DNA of 64,000 nucleotides from Emticicia agri (GCF_004168285.1 NZ_SEWF01000003.1:182347-246346); one strand, 5' to 3'. Shown: positions 8,147 through 17,985, counted from the first letter of the stretch. The notes: generated by a model not told the origin, from the sequence alone. Numbers and translations: made by a program.

Positions 8147-9475
8147 ATGGAAATTAACTCAAATAGCTCTTCAGTTTTACGAAACTTTTTTGGTGATAAT
8201 CAGGCTTTAATTCAGGCAAACTCAACAGGTCGGCTGGATGTGATGGGAGGAATTGCAGATTATTCGGGCTCAATGGTTTTGCAGATGCCAATTAAAGAAA
8301 AGGCCACGGTAACTATTGGGCATAGAAGCTATAATCAATTGCATATCAAAAGCCTTGACGTTGATGGTAACAACGAATTATTTATAGATTTGGAAGACTT
8401 ACCTAAAAGCTATAAAGAGGCTAACCAATACCTGAAACAATTAGAAGGGGGCGACTGGGGTTCTTATATTGTCGGTTGTTTTTTGGTTTTAATGAATGAA
8501 AAGCACTTAAAGCCGGGCGGACTTGATATTCTGTTAAAATCTGATGTACCTTTTGGTAAGGGTGTTTCATCTTCAGCCGCTATTGAAGTAGCTACTCTGA
8601 AGGCATTAGGAGAATTATTTTCTATTGAATTTTCAGGAACAGAATTGCCAGTTCTTGCACAAAAAGCTGAAAATCTGGTTGTGGGTGCTCCCTGCGGCTT
8701 GATGGATCAATTAGCTTCCTATTTTGGACAGAACAATTATCTATTACCTATTTTATGTCAGCCTGATAAGGTATTTTCAGCCATAAAAATACCGCCAAAT
8801 TTACATTTTGTAGGAATTGACAGTGGGGTAAAACATGCCGTAAGTGGTGCATCTTATGGAGAAGTACGTACAGCAGCTTCTATGGGCTTTTCAATCATTG
8901 CTCAAAAACAAGGTGTAGCTAAACATGACCTGAAAAGTGTTCAAAATCATCTTTTACCCTATTCCGGCTATTTAAGCAATATTTCACCCTCTCAATATGA
9001 AACAAGATTTGTTAAAAGCCTTGATTCTATGTATGGAAAAGATTTTATTAGTAATTATGGAGTCGTAACTGACCCATTAGCTATTATTAAACCTGATACT
9101 TTTTACAATATTAAAGCAAGTACTCAACACCCGATTTATGAGAATCATCGGGTGAGAATTTTTACTGAAATGCTCAAAAGTCTTTCACCGGAAAATTATT
9201 ACGAAATACTGCCATTAATGGGCGAATTAATGTATCAGTCGCATCAAAGTTATAATCAATGTGGGTTAGGCAATGAGTCAACAGATATGATAGTCGAAAT
9301 GGCTCATGCCAAAGGAGTAAACTCGGGAGTTTACGGGGCAAAAATAACAGGTGGTGGCAGTGGAGGCACTGTTTGTTTAATGGTCTATGGCATGCATGGG
9401 CTTTTAGCAGCTAAGGACATAATGAATAACTATAAAAAACAGACAAATCAGCAAGCACTTGTATTTTTTCAATAA
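8147..9475 (+). CDS. GHMP kinase, L-arabinokinase/galactokinase-like
   Basis: The 442-residue sugar kinase has the three GHMP motifs. The substrate loop is GRLDVMGGIADYSGS, the ATP loop is PFGKGVSSSAAIEVA, and a C-terminal glycine-rich motif is KITGGGSGGTVC. The substrate motif has the MGGIADYSG form that I recall from the kinase half of plant L-arabinokinases, not the IGEHTDYNGG form of ordinary galactokinases. VVGAPCGLMDQLAS and GIDSGVKHAVSG fit the same group. It should phosphorylate C1 of L-arabinose or a similar sugar; this is inferred. The ATG at 8147 is used because the upstream one lies inside the terminator. A GH127-family protein is encoded 5 kb downstream. Confidence 0.82.
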   Translation: MEINSNSSSVLRNFFGDNQALIQANSTGRLDVMGGIADYSGSMVLQMPIKEKATVTIGHRSYNQLHIKSLDVDGNNELFIDLEDLPKSYKEANQYLKQLEGGDWGSYIVGCFLVLMNEKHLKPGGLDILLKSDVPFGKGVSSSAAIEVATLKALGELFSIEFSGTELPVLAQKAENLVVGAPCGLMDQLASYFGQNNYLLPILCQPDKVFSAIKIPPNLHFVGIDSGVKHAVSGASYGEVRTAASMGFSIIAQKQGVAKHDLKSVQNHLLPYSGYLSNISPSQYETRFVKSLDSMYGKDFISNYGVVTDPLAIIKPDTFYNIKASTQHPIYENHRVRIFTEMLKSLSPENYYEILPLMGELMYQSHQSYNQCGLGNESTDMIVEMAHAKGVNSGVYGAKITGGGSGGTVCLMVYGMHGLLAAKDIMNNYKKQTNQQALVFFQ

Positions 9476-9511
9476 GTTTGTCGGCCAATCACTTTATCAC
9501 ATTCTATAAAA

Positions 9512-10372
9512 ATGAAATTCATTTATCTGCTTTTTTTTGTTTTAGTACTCTCCTGCCGACCTGTTCCTCAAAAAACGCATATTCCTGTTCCGAAGCAAGG
9601 ATTGATGGTTTATTTAAAATACAGTACCGATTTTAAACCCATGATTTCCTCTCATAGAGGTGGTGGTGATATTCCGGGTTATCCTGAAAACTGCATTGAG
9701 TCGTTCGCATTTCTGTCAAGCAGAATTCCTACAATTATCGAGTGTGATATTGAAATGACAAAAGATAGTGTATTAATGATGATGCACGACAATACTTTAG
9801 ACAGAACTACCACCGGAAAAGGAAAAATCATTGCACAGAATTGGAATGACATAAAAGATTTGAAGTTGAAAGACAATGCCGGAACCCTGACATCTTTTAA
9901 AATACCCACACTTGAAGAAGTATTGAAATGGGGTAAGAATAAGGTAATTTATGGTTTAGATGTTAAACGAAATACACCCTATGAAAAAGTGGTGGCAATG
10001 GTTAAAAAATTACATGCAGAGAATTACTGTATGATTATTGTTTACGATGCCAATCAGGCAAAAAAGGTGCATGAATTAGACCCAGGTCTAATGATTTCAG
10101 TAACTGTAAGAGACATGAAAGAATATGAGCGCCATCATGAGGCAGGTGTTCCTGATAAAAATATGGTAGCTTTTATAGGTACAAGAGAGCCCAATAAAGA
10201 TTTTAATGCTTTTTTGCATCAAAAAGGTATCTGCACTATTCTGGGCACTTTAGGCAATCTTGACAAAATGGCCGCACTGAAAGGAGATAATCTTTATCGT
10301 AATTTTGTGAATAATGGAGCGGATATTCTATCAACCGACCGAATGGTTGAAGCCTACAATGCCATAAAATAG
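9512..10372 (+). CDS. Glycerophosphodiester phosphodiesterase-family lipoprotein
   Basis: The 286-residue protein has a lipoprotein signal ending in LVLSC at about residue 15, so it is probably anchored in an envelope membrane. The GDPD fold signatures are present: SSHRGGGDIPGYPENCIE (catalytic His and Glu), IECDIEMTKDSVLMMMHD (metal-binding Glu/Asp and second catalytic His), then LDRTTTGKG. The family cleaves glycerophosphodiesters to glycerol-3-phosphate and an alcohol. Lipid headgroup scavenging in the periplasm is the likely role. Confidence 0.88.
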   Translation: MKFIYLLFFVLVLSCRPVPQKTHIPVPKQGLMVYLKYSTDFKPMISSHRGGGDIPGYPENCIESFAFLSSRIPTIIECDIEMTKDSVLMMMHDNTLDRTTTGKGKIIAQNWNDIKDLKLKDNAGTLTSFKIPTLEEVLKWGKNKVIYGLDVKRNTPYEKVVAMVKKLHAENYCMIIVYDANQAKKVHELDPGLMISVTVRDMKEYERHHEAGVPDKNMVAFIGTREPNKDFNAFLHQKGICTILGTLGNLDKMAALKGDNLYRNFVNNGADILSTDRMVEAYNAIK

Positions 10373-10454
10373 CTTGGAATTTTGAGCTAATCTCAGTAAT
10401 TTAGCCGACCCGACCGCCTTCAATCAATTAAAATACCTAAATTAAATTTCATTA

Positions 10455-11813
10455 ATGCGAAATCTCCTCATCAGTCTTCTTACAGTTTCCTGTAGTGTTG
10501 CCATTGGCCAATCAGCTTTAAAGCCTAAAATTAATATAGCAGCAGATGGTCTTGAAAAGAAAGTTGTTACATGGCGTCGTGATTTTCACGAAAATCCTGA
10601 ATTAGGAAATCTTGAATTCAGAACCGCGAAAATTGTAGCTGACCATTTGCGGTCATTAGGAATTGAAGTGCAGGAAAAAGTTGGTGTAACCGGAGTAGTA
10701 GGAATTTTAAAAGGTGGTAAACCCGGGCCTGTTGTAGCACTTCGTGCCGACATGGATGGCTTACCTGTTACTGAGCGGGTTGACGTGCCTTTCAAATCGA
10801 AAGTTATGACTGAATATAATGGCCAGAAAACCGGAGTAATGCACGCCTGTGGCCATGACTCTCACGTGGCCATTCTGATGGGAGTAGCAGAGATTCTGAC
10901 CTCTATGAAAAACGACCTGGCAGGGACCGTGAAATTTATTTTTCAACCAGCCGAAGAAGGAGTTTATGATGCTAAACTACTGAAGGACGGTAAATCAGGG
11001 GCAGAATTGATGGTAATGGAAGGAGTCATGGAAAACCCTAAAGTAGATGCCATTTTTGGTCTGCATATCAGTTCGGTAACCGAAGTGGGTAAAATCGGGT
11101 ATCGTCCCGGCGCAACGATGGCAGCGGTAGATCAGTTAGGCATAAAATTAAAAGGCAAACAAACACATGGTGCAAATCCCTGGTCTGGTATTGACCCGAT
11201 TGTTACTGCTGCACAGATTGTGATGGGTTTGCAAACCATTGTAAGCCGCAATGTCAATATTACTGAAAACCCTGCTATTGTTACGGTGGGTGCTATTCAT
11301 GGCGGTATCCGTCAGAACATCATTCCTGAATCGCTTGAGATGATTGGCACTATCCGTACTTTTGGCACAGAACAACGTCAGTTAGTACATCGCAGAATCA
11401 ATGAAGTGGCAACAAATATCGCAGAAAGTGCCGGAGCAACCGCAGATGTAAAAATTGAAACGGGCTACCCGGTTACCTATAATGACCCTGCTTTGACCGA
11501 CAAGATGATTGGAACATTGGAAGCAATTGCCGGTAAAGAGAATGTAAATGTGCAACCCGTACAAACAGGGGCAGAGGACTTTAGCTTTTTTCAACAAAAG
11601 GTTCCTGGTCTATTCTTTTTCCTGGGTGGTAAACCAAAAGGACAAAGCAATCCTGCTCCGCATCATACACCCGATTTTTATATAGATGAATCAGGATTTA
11701 CATTAGGCATGAAATCTCTCGCAAGCCTGACTGTTGATTATTTTGAAATGAATGCGGTAAAATCAACTGATTTACAAGCATCTAAAGGAAAAAAAGACAA
11801 GAAAAGTAAATGA
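10455..11813 (+). CDS. Exported M20-family amidohydrolase
   Basis: The 452-residue metal-dependent amidohydrolase has a signal peptide (MRNLLISLLTVSCSVAIGQ). It belongs to the M20D/amidohydrolase group, whose members act on hippurate, N-acyl amino acids or IAA conjugates. Metal-site motifs are visible: MHACGHDSHVAILMG, IFQPAEEG, FGLHISS, and TGAEDFSFFQ near the C-terminus. A dimerisation insert lies at about 240-350. The C-terminus ends in a Lys-rich tail (KGKKDKKSK). The substrate is unknown. A terminator follows. Confidence 0.9.
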   Translation: MRNLLISLLTVSCSVAIGQSALKPKINIAADGLEKKVVTWRRDFHENPELGNLEFRTAKIVADHLRSLGIEVQEKVGVTGVVGILKGGKPGPVVALRADMDGLPVTERVDVPFKSKVMTEYNGQKTGVMHACGHDSHVAILMGVAEILTSMKNDLAGTVKFIFQPAEEGVYDAKLLKDGKSGAELMVMEGVMENPKVDAIFGLHISSVTEVGKIGYRPGATMAAVDQLGIKLKGKQTHGANPWSGIDPIVTAAQIVMGLQTIVSRNVNITENPAIVTVGAIHGGIRQNIIPESLEMIGTIRTFGTEQRQLVHRRINEVATNIAESAGATADVKIETGYPVTYNDPALTDKMIGTLEAIAGKENVNVQPVQTGAEDFSFFQQKVPGLFFFLGGKPKGQSNPAPHHTPDFYIDESGFTLGMKSLASLTVDYFEMNAVKSTDLQASKGKKDKKSK

Positions 11814-11839
11814 TTTAAGCACATAGATAAATGACAAAG

Positions 11840-11876
11840 AAAGGTTCGGGATAAACTTTACCCCGAACCTTTTTGT
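11840..11876 (+). terminator. Terminator after amidohydrolase
   Basis: An 11-bp stem (11840-11850 with 11862-11872) is GC-rich at its core and followed by a T-rich tract. Confidence 0.88.
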
Positions 11877-11920
11877 TTTATTGAAATGCTCAATTAAATT
11901 GCCCACACAATAGTAAATAT

Positions 11921-12553
11921 ATGGCTACCGAAATTATAGAAATATTTCCGACTAACCCCGATGAACGTAAGATTCGTCAGGTAGTAGATTGCCTGAAAGG
12001 TGGTGGAATAATCATTTATCCGACCGATACGGTCTATGCTATGGGTTGCGATATTTTCAGTACCAAAGCCGTTGAGCGGCTTTGTAAGATTAAAGGTATC
12101 AAACCCCAACATAACAACTTTTCAATTGTCTGCCACGATTTGAGCAATATTTCTACTTATGCCAAAGTATCCAATACCGCATTCAGACTACTAAAGAGAG
12201 CCCTACCCGGGCCTTTCACATTCATTCTTCCTGCTACTGCGGATTTACCTAAAATCATGCAGACCAACCGTAAGACAATAGGTGTAAGGGTGCCTGACCA
12301 CCAGATTCCCCAGCGCATCATTGAACTTTTGGGTAATCCGATTATTACTACCTCTGTAAAAGATGATATTGACGATATTATTGAATATCCAAATGAAATA
12401 GAAATACTTTACGACCAGAATAAAGACAAGGCCGATATTATCATTGATGGTGGTTGGTGTGGCATTGAACCCTCAACCGTTGTGCTGGCTATTGATGATG
12501 ATTTTGAAGTCATCAGAGAAGGGGTCGGGAATTTTGAAGAAATTAATAGATAA
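11921..12553 (+). CDS. Sua5/YrdC-family threonylcarbamoyl-AMP synthase
   Basis: The 210-residue protein should make L-threonylcarbamoyl-AMP from threonine, bicarbonate and ATP, feeding the t6A37 modification of tRNA. Family motifs are present: GGGIIIYPTDTVYAMGCD, RLCKIKGIKPQHNN, LPGPFTFILPA, KTIGVRVPDH and EPSTVVLAID. The length fits the single-domain YrdC/TsaC form without the extra Sua5 domain. A second YrdC-like gene elsewhere cannot be excluded. mtaB, which modifies t6A further to ms2t6A, lies at 49.1 kb. Confidence 0.88.
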   Translation: MATEIIEIFPTNPDERKIRQVVDCLKGGGIIIYPTDTVYAMGCDIFSTKAVERLCKIKGIKPQHNNFSIVCHDLSNISTYAKVSNTAFRLLKRALPGPFTFILPATADLPKIMQTNRKTIGVRVPDHQIPQRIIELLGNPIITTSVKDDIDDIIEYPNEIEILYDQNKDKADIIIDGGWCGIEPSTVVLAIDDDFEVIREGVGNFEEINR

Positions 12554-12656
12554 TTTAAAAAGCCAAATAGTCTGATTAGTGCCAAATGGCGTAATTTAGT
12601 TTGCATTATTGTTATTACACTTATCCTATTCCCCATACCAAGCAATGCTTCATATT

Positions 12657-14186
12657 ATGAAACCCTTACCTAAAAAGGTCTCTATCTTCTTATACCTTTT
12701 ATTCAGTATTCAATTGGTTCAGGCACAAAATCCTAATAATTTAAGAACCCTTATCATTTTTTTTGATGGATTACGACCTGATTATATCACCCCTGAGAAT
12801 ATGCCGAATCTGTATGCTTTCAGTAAAAATGGAGCGTATGGCAAAAATCACCATAGTGTATTTCCAACGGTAACCCGAGTTAATTCTTCTTCTTATGCAA
12901 CAGGCAGCTACCCTAAAACGCATGGCCTGATGGGAAACACCGTTTATTTTCCGAAAGTCGATAAAAAACAGGGCTTAAATACAGGAGATGCTGAGAATCT
13001 GAATAAAATCAATGAATCGGAAAATGGAAATCTTTTGACAACCATTTCTTTGGGTGAAATATTGACAAAGGCTGGTAAGAAAATGATGGTTTTCAGTTCA
13101 GGTTCCACCGGTTCAGCATTATTACAGAACCATAAGGTTGGTGAAGGGGCAGTTATTAACACCAGTATGATTTTGCCTGAAACATTAAATGAAAAAGTTT
13201 TAAAGGAAATTGGTCCAATTCCGGAAAGTGTGAAACCCAAACCCAATTTGCTACAGAATAAATGGATTACTGATGCACTGATTAAATATGGCATTACATT
13301 AGACGGTCCTCTTGTAAGTTCTGTATGGTTTACTGATCCCGATGGAACTGCTCATACATTCGGAATTGGTTCTGACTTTGCCATGGAATCAATCAGAATT
13401 GTTGATGAGCAGTTTGGTCGGATTATTGCGGATATTGAGCAAAAGGGTCTCACTAATAATTTTAATATCATCATATCTGCCGACCACGGTTTCGCAACTT
13501 TTATAGGTAAAACCAATGTCGCTGATTTTTTGATAAAAGAAGGGCTAAAACAAAATAAAGATAGTGAAGATGTAGTGGTTTCGGAGGGAGCTATTTATGT
13601 ACAAAACCATGACAAAGCTAAGATTCAACAAATAGTAAGCAAATTACAGGCACAGGAATGGGTAGGTGGTATTTATACCAAAGCACTGAAAGCCGGAGAT
13701 AATAAGGGTTTTATTGATGGAACACTTTCTTATGACGCCATTCACTGGAATCATGCAAGCCGAACAGCAGATATTTTAGTGGATTATAATTGGAATGATG
13801 ATAAAAACGACAAGGGTTATGCCGGAACAAGTTATGCTAAGGGTGTAGCTGGTCATGGCAGTTTAAGTCCTTACGAAGTAAAAATTGCCTTACTTGCTTC
13901 AGGGCCAAGTTTTAAAAAAGCCTACGAAAGTCAGTTGCCTACCTCTAATGTTGACCTTGTCCCCACCATTTTACATTTGCATAAACTTCCTATTCCGGCT
14001 TCTATGAACGGAAGAGTTTTCCACGAATTGCTAAACGAGAATAGCAAAGAAAAGTTACCGGAATTAAAAATTGAGAAAATAAGCGTTAAAGCCGCTTATG
14101 AGAGTGGCTCCTATGAATTAAGTCTTCAACAAAGCATTTTAGGAAAGTATAGATACCTTGATTTTTCTAAGGTAACCCGGAAGTAA
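12657..14186 (+). CDS. Exported type I phosphodiesterase/nucleotide pyrophosphatase
   Basis: The 509-residue exported enzyme belongs to the alkaline phosphatase superfamily (ecto-nucleotide pyrophosphatase type). The signal peptide is KKVSIFLYLLFSIQLVQAQ. Metal and nucleophile motifs are LIIFFDGLRPDYI (Asp), FPTVTRVNSSSYATG (Thr nucleophile), WFTDPDGTAHTFG and IISADHGFA. The family cleaves phosphodiester or pyrophosphate bonds of nucleotides and nucleotide sugars in the periplasm. The ATG at 12657 directly precedes the signal peptide; an upstream in-frame start adds 16 residues that do not look like a signal. Confidence 0.88.
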   Translation: MKPLPKKVSIFLYLLFSIQLVQAQNPNNLRTLIIFFDGLRPDYITPENMPNLYAFSKNGAYGKNHHSVFPTVTRVNSSSYATGSYPKTHGLMGNTVYFPKVDKKQGLNTGDAENLNKINESENGNLLTTISLGEILTKAGKKMMVFSSGSTGSALLQNHKVGEGAVINTSMILPETLNEKVLKEIGPIPESVKPKPNLLQNKWITDALIKYGITLDGPLVSSVWFTDPDGTAHTFGIGSDFAMESIRIVDEQFGRIIADIEQKGLTNNFNIIISADHGFATFIGKTNVADFLIKEGLKQNKDSEDVVVSEGAIYVQNHDKAKIQQIVSKLQAQEWVGGIYTKALKAGDNKGFIDGTLSYDAIHWNHASRTADILVDYNWNDDKNDKGYAGTSYAKGVAGHGSLSPYEVKIALLASGPSFKKAYESQLPTSNVDLVPTILHLHKLPIPASMNGRVFHELLNENSKEKLPELKIEKISVKAAYESGSYELSLQQSILGKYRYLDFSKVTRK

Positions 14187-14246
14187 AATTAGAATTCCCC
14201 AAAATCACTTACTTTTACTTTGTTCTAAACTAACAACCTTTCAACT

Positions 14247-16271
14247 ATGATAAAAAAGTCCTTCATTATTCTATCCTTTGCTATTAGTACCGTTCAAATC
14301 CAGGCACAAAATTCTTTTTATATTGCCAACAAAGCACCTCTTGCACCGCTTAAATATATTGAATTGCCTTTGGGTGCTGTAAAACCCAAAGGCTGGTTGC
14401 ATACCCAGTTAGCAATCATGAACAATGGTACAACGGGGCACCTGGATGAGTATTATCCGAAAATCATGAACGATAATGGTTGGTTAGGTGGCAAAGGAGA
14501 CGCATGGGAAGAAACCCCCTACTGGCTTGATGGCGCTCTGCCCCTTGCCTATCTATTAGACGACGAGAACTTAAAAAAGAAGGTTAAAAAATACGTAGAT
14601 TGGGTACTGGATAACCAACGTCCTAATGGATATATTGGAGGCATTACTAAAGATGAACGAGCAGGCAAAACGCTGTCAGACTGCCAGCAAGGCGACGACT
14701 GGTGGCCCAAAATGGTGATGATAAAAGTTTTACAACAATATTATACTGCCACAAACGATAAGAGAGTTATAAGATGCCTAACCAATTATTTTAAATACCA
14801 GCACCAGAACCTTAAAACTTGCCCATTAGTCAAGTGGACAGAATGGGCACAAGCTCGGGGTGGTGATAACCTGATGTCGGTATATTGGTTATACAATATT
14901 ACAGGCGATAAGTTTCTATTAGAATTAGGAGACACTATCTATCAACAAACAACTCCCTGGACGTACCTTTTAGGTAAACGCAACTGGGTGATGCAGGCCG
15001 CTTCTAACCAGACAGATGAAAAATGGATGGACAGGCACGCAGTCAATGTGGGCATGGGTATCAAACTACCTGCCATTTATTATCAGTCAAAAAAGAATCC
15101 TGATTTATTAAAAAGCCTGAAAACAGGTTGGACAGATTTAATGACTTTGCATGGCTTACCGCATGGCATGTATTCAGGTGACGAAGACTTACATGGCAAT
15201 GACCCGACTCAGGGTATTGAATTATGCTCCATTGTAGAAACGATGTTTTCGTTGGAACAGATATTAGGAATTACCGGAGACCTCACTTATGCCGATGCAC
15301 TGGAACGCATGACTTATAATGCACTACCCACCCAGACTACCGATGATTACAATTCAAGACAATATTTTCAGATAGCCAATCAGGTACAGGTAAGTCGTGG
15401 AGTGTTTGATTTTTCTTTGCCTTTTCAGCGTGGTATGTGCAACGTTTTCGGGCCTTATGCGGGTTACACCTGTTGCACAGCCAATATGCACCAAGGATGG
15501 ACAAAATTCACCTCACATCTATGGTATGCAACCCCAGATAAGGGTCTGGCAGCTTTATTATTTGCCCCAAGTACTATTAAAGCCAAAGTAGGTAATGGTA
15601 CAGAAGTAAGCATCGAAGAAGAAACCAACTATCCGTTTGAAGACCAGATAAACTTTACCATCAATACCCCCAAATCAGTTGATTTTCCTTTAGAAATAAG
15701 AATACCTGTCTGGTGTAAGGAAGCTACTTTGTTACTGAACGGGCAAAAACTTAGCGTTGAAAAAGGAGGTAAAATAGCCCGAATCAAAAGATTATGGGCT
15801 AATGGTGATAAACTCACTTTACAATTACCGATGGAAGTTACTACCTCAAATTGGGCTAAAAACTCCCGGGCAATTGAAAGAGGGCCGTTAGTATATGCCT
15901 TAAAAATTGAGGAAGAATGGACTAAAAGGGAAATTAAGGAAGAAGGTACTTATTATGATATTCAGCCTAAGAGCGATTGGAATTATGGTTTACCTCGCGC
16001 TGTCATTCAAAAGACTATAGAAAATTCAAGTGTAACAATCAAACCTAAAACTGAAGCATTTGTGTGGAATAGTGTCAATGCTCCAATTGAAATACAAACC
16101 ATTGGAAAGAAAATCCCAAGCTGGAAAATTATAGAGGGCGTTGCCCGCCAACCTGTAACAGCCCGTGATGGCGTTTACTTAGGTGAGGTTAATGATAAGA
16201 CAGAAAAAATTACTTTAATTCCTTATGGTTGCAGTAAGTTGAGGATAGTGGCTTTTCCTGTGGTAAAATAA
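14247..16271 (+). CDS. GH127/DUF1680 beta-L-arabinofuranosidase-family protein
   Basis: The 674-residue protein has a signal peptide (KSFIILSFAISTVQIQAQ), an alpha/alpha barrel-type catalytic half (about 30-440) and C-terminal beta domains. The zinc-thiolate site of GH127 is recognisable: Glu325 and Cys327 in GIELCSIVE, and Cys409-Cys410 in YTCCTANMHQGWTKF. The spacing is close to the Glu338/Cys340/Cys417/Cys418 set I recall for HypBA1. In that family one Cys is the nucleophile. GH127 and the related GH146 release beta-L-arabinofuranose from plant glycans, but DUF1680 has other specificities too. A terminator follows. Confidence 0.85.
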   Translation: MIKKSFIILSFAISTVQIQAQNSFYIANKAPLAPLKYIELPLGAVKPKGWLHTQLAIMNNGTTGHLDEYYPKIMNDNGWLGGKGDAWEETPYWLDGALPLAYLLDDENLKKKVKKYVDWVLDNQRPNGYIGGITKDERAGKTLSDCQQGDDWWPKMVMIKVLQQYYTATNDKRVIRCLTNYFKYQHQNLKTCPLVKWTEWAQARGGDNLMSVYWLYNITGDKFLLELGDTIYQQTTPWTYLLGKRNWVMQAASNQTDEKWMDRHAVNVGMGIKLPAIYYQSKKNPDLLKSLKTGWTDLMTLHGLPHGMYSGDEDLHGNDPTQGIELCSIVETMFSLEQILGITGDLTYADALERMTYNALPTQTTDDYNSRQYFQIANQVQVSRGVFDFSLPFQRGMCNVFGPYAGYTCCTANMHQGWTKFTSHLWYATPDKGLAALLFAPSTIKAKVGNGTEVSIEEETNYPFEDQINFTINTPKSVDFPLEIRIPVWCKEATLLLNGQKLSVEKGGKIARIKRLWANGDKLTLQLPMEVTTSNWAKNSRAIERGPLVYALKIEEEWTKREIKEEGTYYDIQPKSDWNYGLPRAVIQKTIENSSVTIKPKTEAFVWNSVNAPIEIQTIGKKIPSWKIIEGVARQPVTARDGVYLGEVNDKTEKITLIPYGCSKLRIVAFPVVK

Positions 16272-16276
16272 TATTC

Positions 16277-16314
16277 ACTGCTAACAGTCTTTTTATAAGG
16301 CTGTTAGCAGTTTT
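16277..16314 (+). terminator. Terminator after GH127 gene
   Basis: A perfect 11-bp stem (16277-16287 with 16301-16311) with a 13-nt loop is followed by TTTT. Confidence 0.85.
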
Positions 16315-16361
16315 CCAACCAAATCAATGATTTAAGAATCTTTAGATAAAAAGGAAGTATT

Positions 16362-16721
16362 ATGGAAAAGAAGCTTCAATCGTTAGTTGTCTTATCACTT
16401 ACAATTCTGCTGAGTTCTATGAGTTGCGGAGATAACTCTCCAAAGCCTGAATCAATTGATTTTCAGTTATTTCATAACTTACCAGGTAGTTGTCCAACCT
16501 ATTTTTTTAATTCTCTAAATACGCAAGAATCTCATATACCTATTGAGTCTTCCAAACCTGTTATTGAGTCCTTCTTGCAAGCCCACCCCGATGCCTCTAA
16601 AGTTAAAATTTCTCTTAAAAAAACAGGGAAAATCATACAACATACTTGCGGCGACAGAGAAGCTCATCCAAAACTTCACCCTTTTGTTGAGATAGAGGTT
16701 ATTTCTATGAAAGAAATTTGA
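16362..16721 (+). CDS. Small hypothetical lipoprotein
   Basis: The 119-residue protein has a signal peptide ending in SSMSC at about residue 22, a typical lipobox. The mature part has two further Cys (GSCPTYFF and QHTCGDRE) that could form a disulfide, and no recognisable domain. A purine-rich AAGGAAG lies about 10 nt upstream of the ATG. It stands alone between the GH127 terminator and the DUF1624 gene. Function unknown. Confidence 0.6.
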   Translation: MEKKLQSLVVLSLTILLSSMSCGDNSPKPESIDFQLFHNLPGSCPTYFFNSLNTQESHIPIESSKPVIESFLQAHPDASKVKISLKKTGKIIQHTCGDREAHPKLHPFVEIEVISMKEI

Positions 16722-16830
16722 ATCTCTTATTTGCAATTCCTGCCTGATATTTTGTTCTGAAAAGATTAATTCCGAAATTGTCAATTATTGATTAATTTCT
16801 GAAAAACCTATTACCCTCATCTTTCACTTT

Positions 16831-17985
16831 ATGAAAAGAATTAATGCCATTGACTTTACCCGTGGATTAGTAATGGTTATAATGGCACTTGACCACTGCC
16901 GAGACCTCTTGCATATCGGAACCAACCCAACTGATTTTAGTGTTACCACACCCATTTTATTTTTCACTAGGTGGATAACCCATTTATGTGCGCCAACCTT
17001 TGTATTCTTATCGGGAACCTCTGCCTATTTATCCTATAAAAATCAAAATGCTGGTATTAAAGAGAGTCAGAGGTTTCTGTTAAGTCGAGGGTTGTGGCTC
17101 ATCTTTCTTGAATTTACAGTGATTGGCTTTGGACTTTGGTTCGATTTTAAATTCAGAATGTTTTTCTTTCAGGTAATCGCTGCTATTGGCTTTGGTATGG
17201 TGATACTTTCATTTTTAATGAAGCTCTCCTTTAAAACTATATTAATTATCGGTTTGGTGATTGTCTTTTGCCACAATCTTTTAGGGCTTTTGCCATTCAA
17301 TCAACCTCCGTTTTCTTACTTAGCTCCACTTTTCAGCTTTTCGCTTTTTCCTCTTTCTTCAAACTCTACTTTCGCCATAGGGTACCCTCCTATTCCGTGG
17401 TTAGGCATTATGTTAGTCGGTTATGGCTTTGGCGAAGTTGTCTTTGATAAGCCTCTGAACCAAAGGAAAGCAACCTTACTGAAATTAGGATTAGGTTCTC
17501 TGGCGCTTTTTGCAGTTTTACGCTTTATCAATATTTATGGAGACCCTGTGCCCTGGGCAACGCAGAAAGATGGTCTCTACACTTTTCTGTCTTTTATGAA
17601 TCTCACCAAATATCCGCCTTCTCTTTTATATACTTTAGCCACGCTGGGAATAAGTTTTATCATCCTTTCTGTTAGTGATGGGGTGAAGAACAAATTCATT
17701 GATATGATGTCTGTTTATGGCAAAGTACCGCTCTTTTATTACATTATCCACTGGTATCTGATTCATACCATCATGTTTATTATGCTCTATTTGCAGGGTT
17801 TTACAAACAAGGATTTTGTGTTTGGACCTTTTCAGTTCGGCAGGCCGCAACAACCCTCAGGTCTTGAATTAGGTGGCGTTTATTTAGTATGGTTAGGCGT
17901 GGTAATAAGCCTTTATCCCTTATGCAAGTGGTACAATAAATACAAAGCTACTCATAAAGAAAATAACTGGTTAAGGTATTTGTAA
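16831..17985 (+). CDS. DUF1624 / HGSNAT-like multipass membrane protein
   Basis: The 384-residue protein has about ten membrane segments. It opens with RINAIDFTRGLVMVIMALDH, the start signature of the DUF1624 (heparan-alpha-glucosaminide N-acetyltransferase-like) group, followed by HLCAPTFVFLSGTSAYLSYK. Members are thought to move acyl groups across the inner membrane onto extracytoplasmic sugars. The His in the first segment (MALDH) is a candidate acceptor residue. The real substrate is unknown. It converges on the DeoR-type gene through a shared hairpin. Confidence 0.8.
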   Translation: MKRINAIDFTRGLVMVIMALDHCRDLLHIGTNPTDFSVTTPILFFTRWITHLCAPTFVFLSGTSAYLSYKNQNAGIKESQRFLLSRGLWLIFLEFTVIGFGLWFDFKFRMFFFQVIAAIGFGMVILSFLMKLSFKTILIIGLVIVFCHNLLGLLPFNQPPFSYLAPLFSFSLFPLSSNSTFAIGYPPIPWLGIMLVGYGFGEVVFDKPLNQRKATLLKLGLGSLALFAVLRFINIYGDPVPWATQKDGLYTFLSFMNLTKYPPSLLYTLATLGISFIILSVSDGVKNKFIDMMSVYGKVPLFYYIIHWYLIHTIMFIMLYLQGFTNKDFVFGPFQFGRPQQPSGLELGGVYLVWLGVVISLYPLCKWYNKYKATHKENNWLRYL

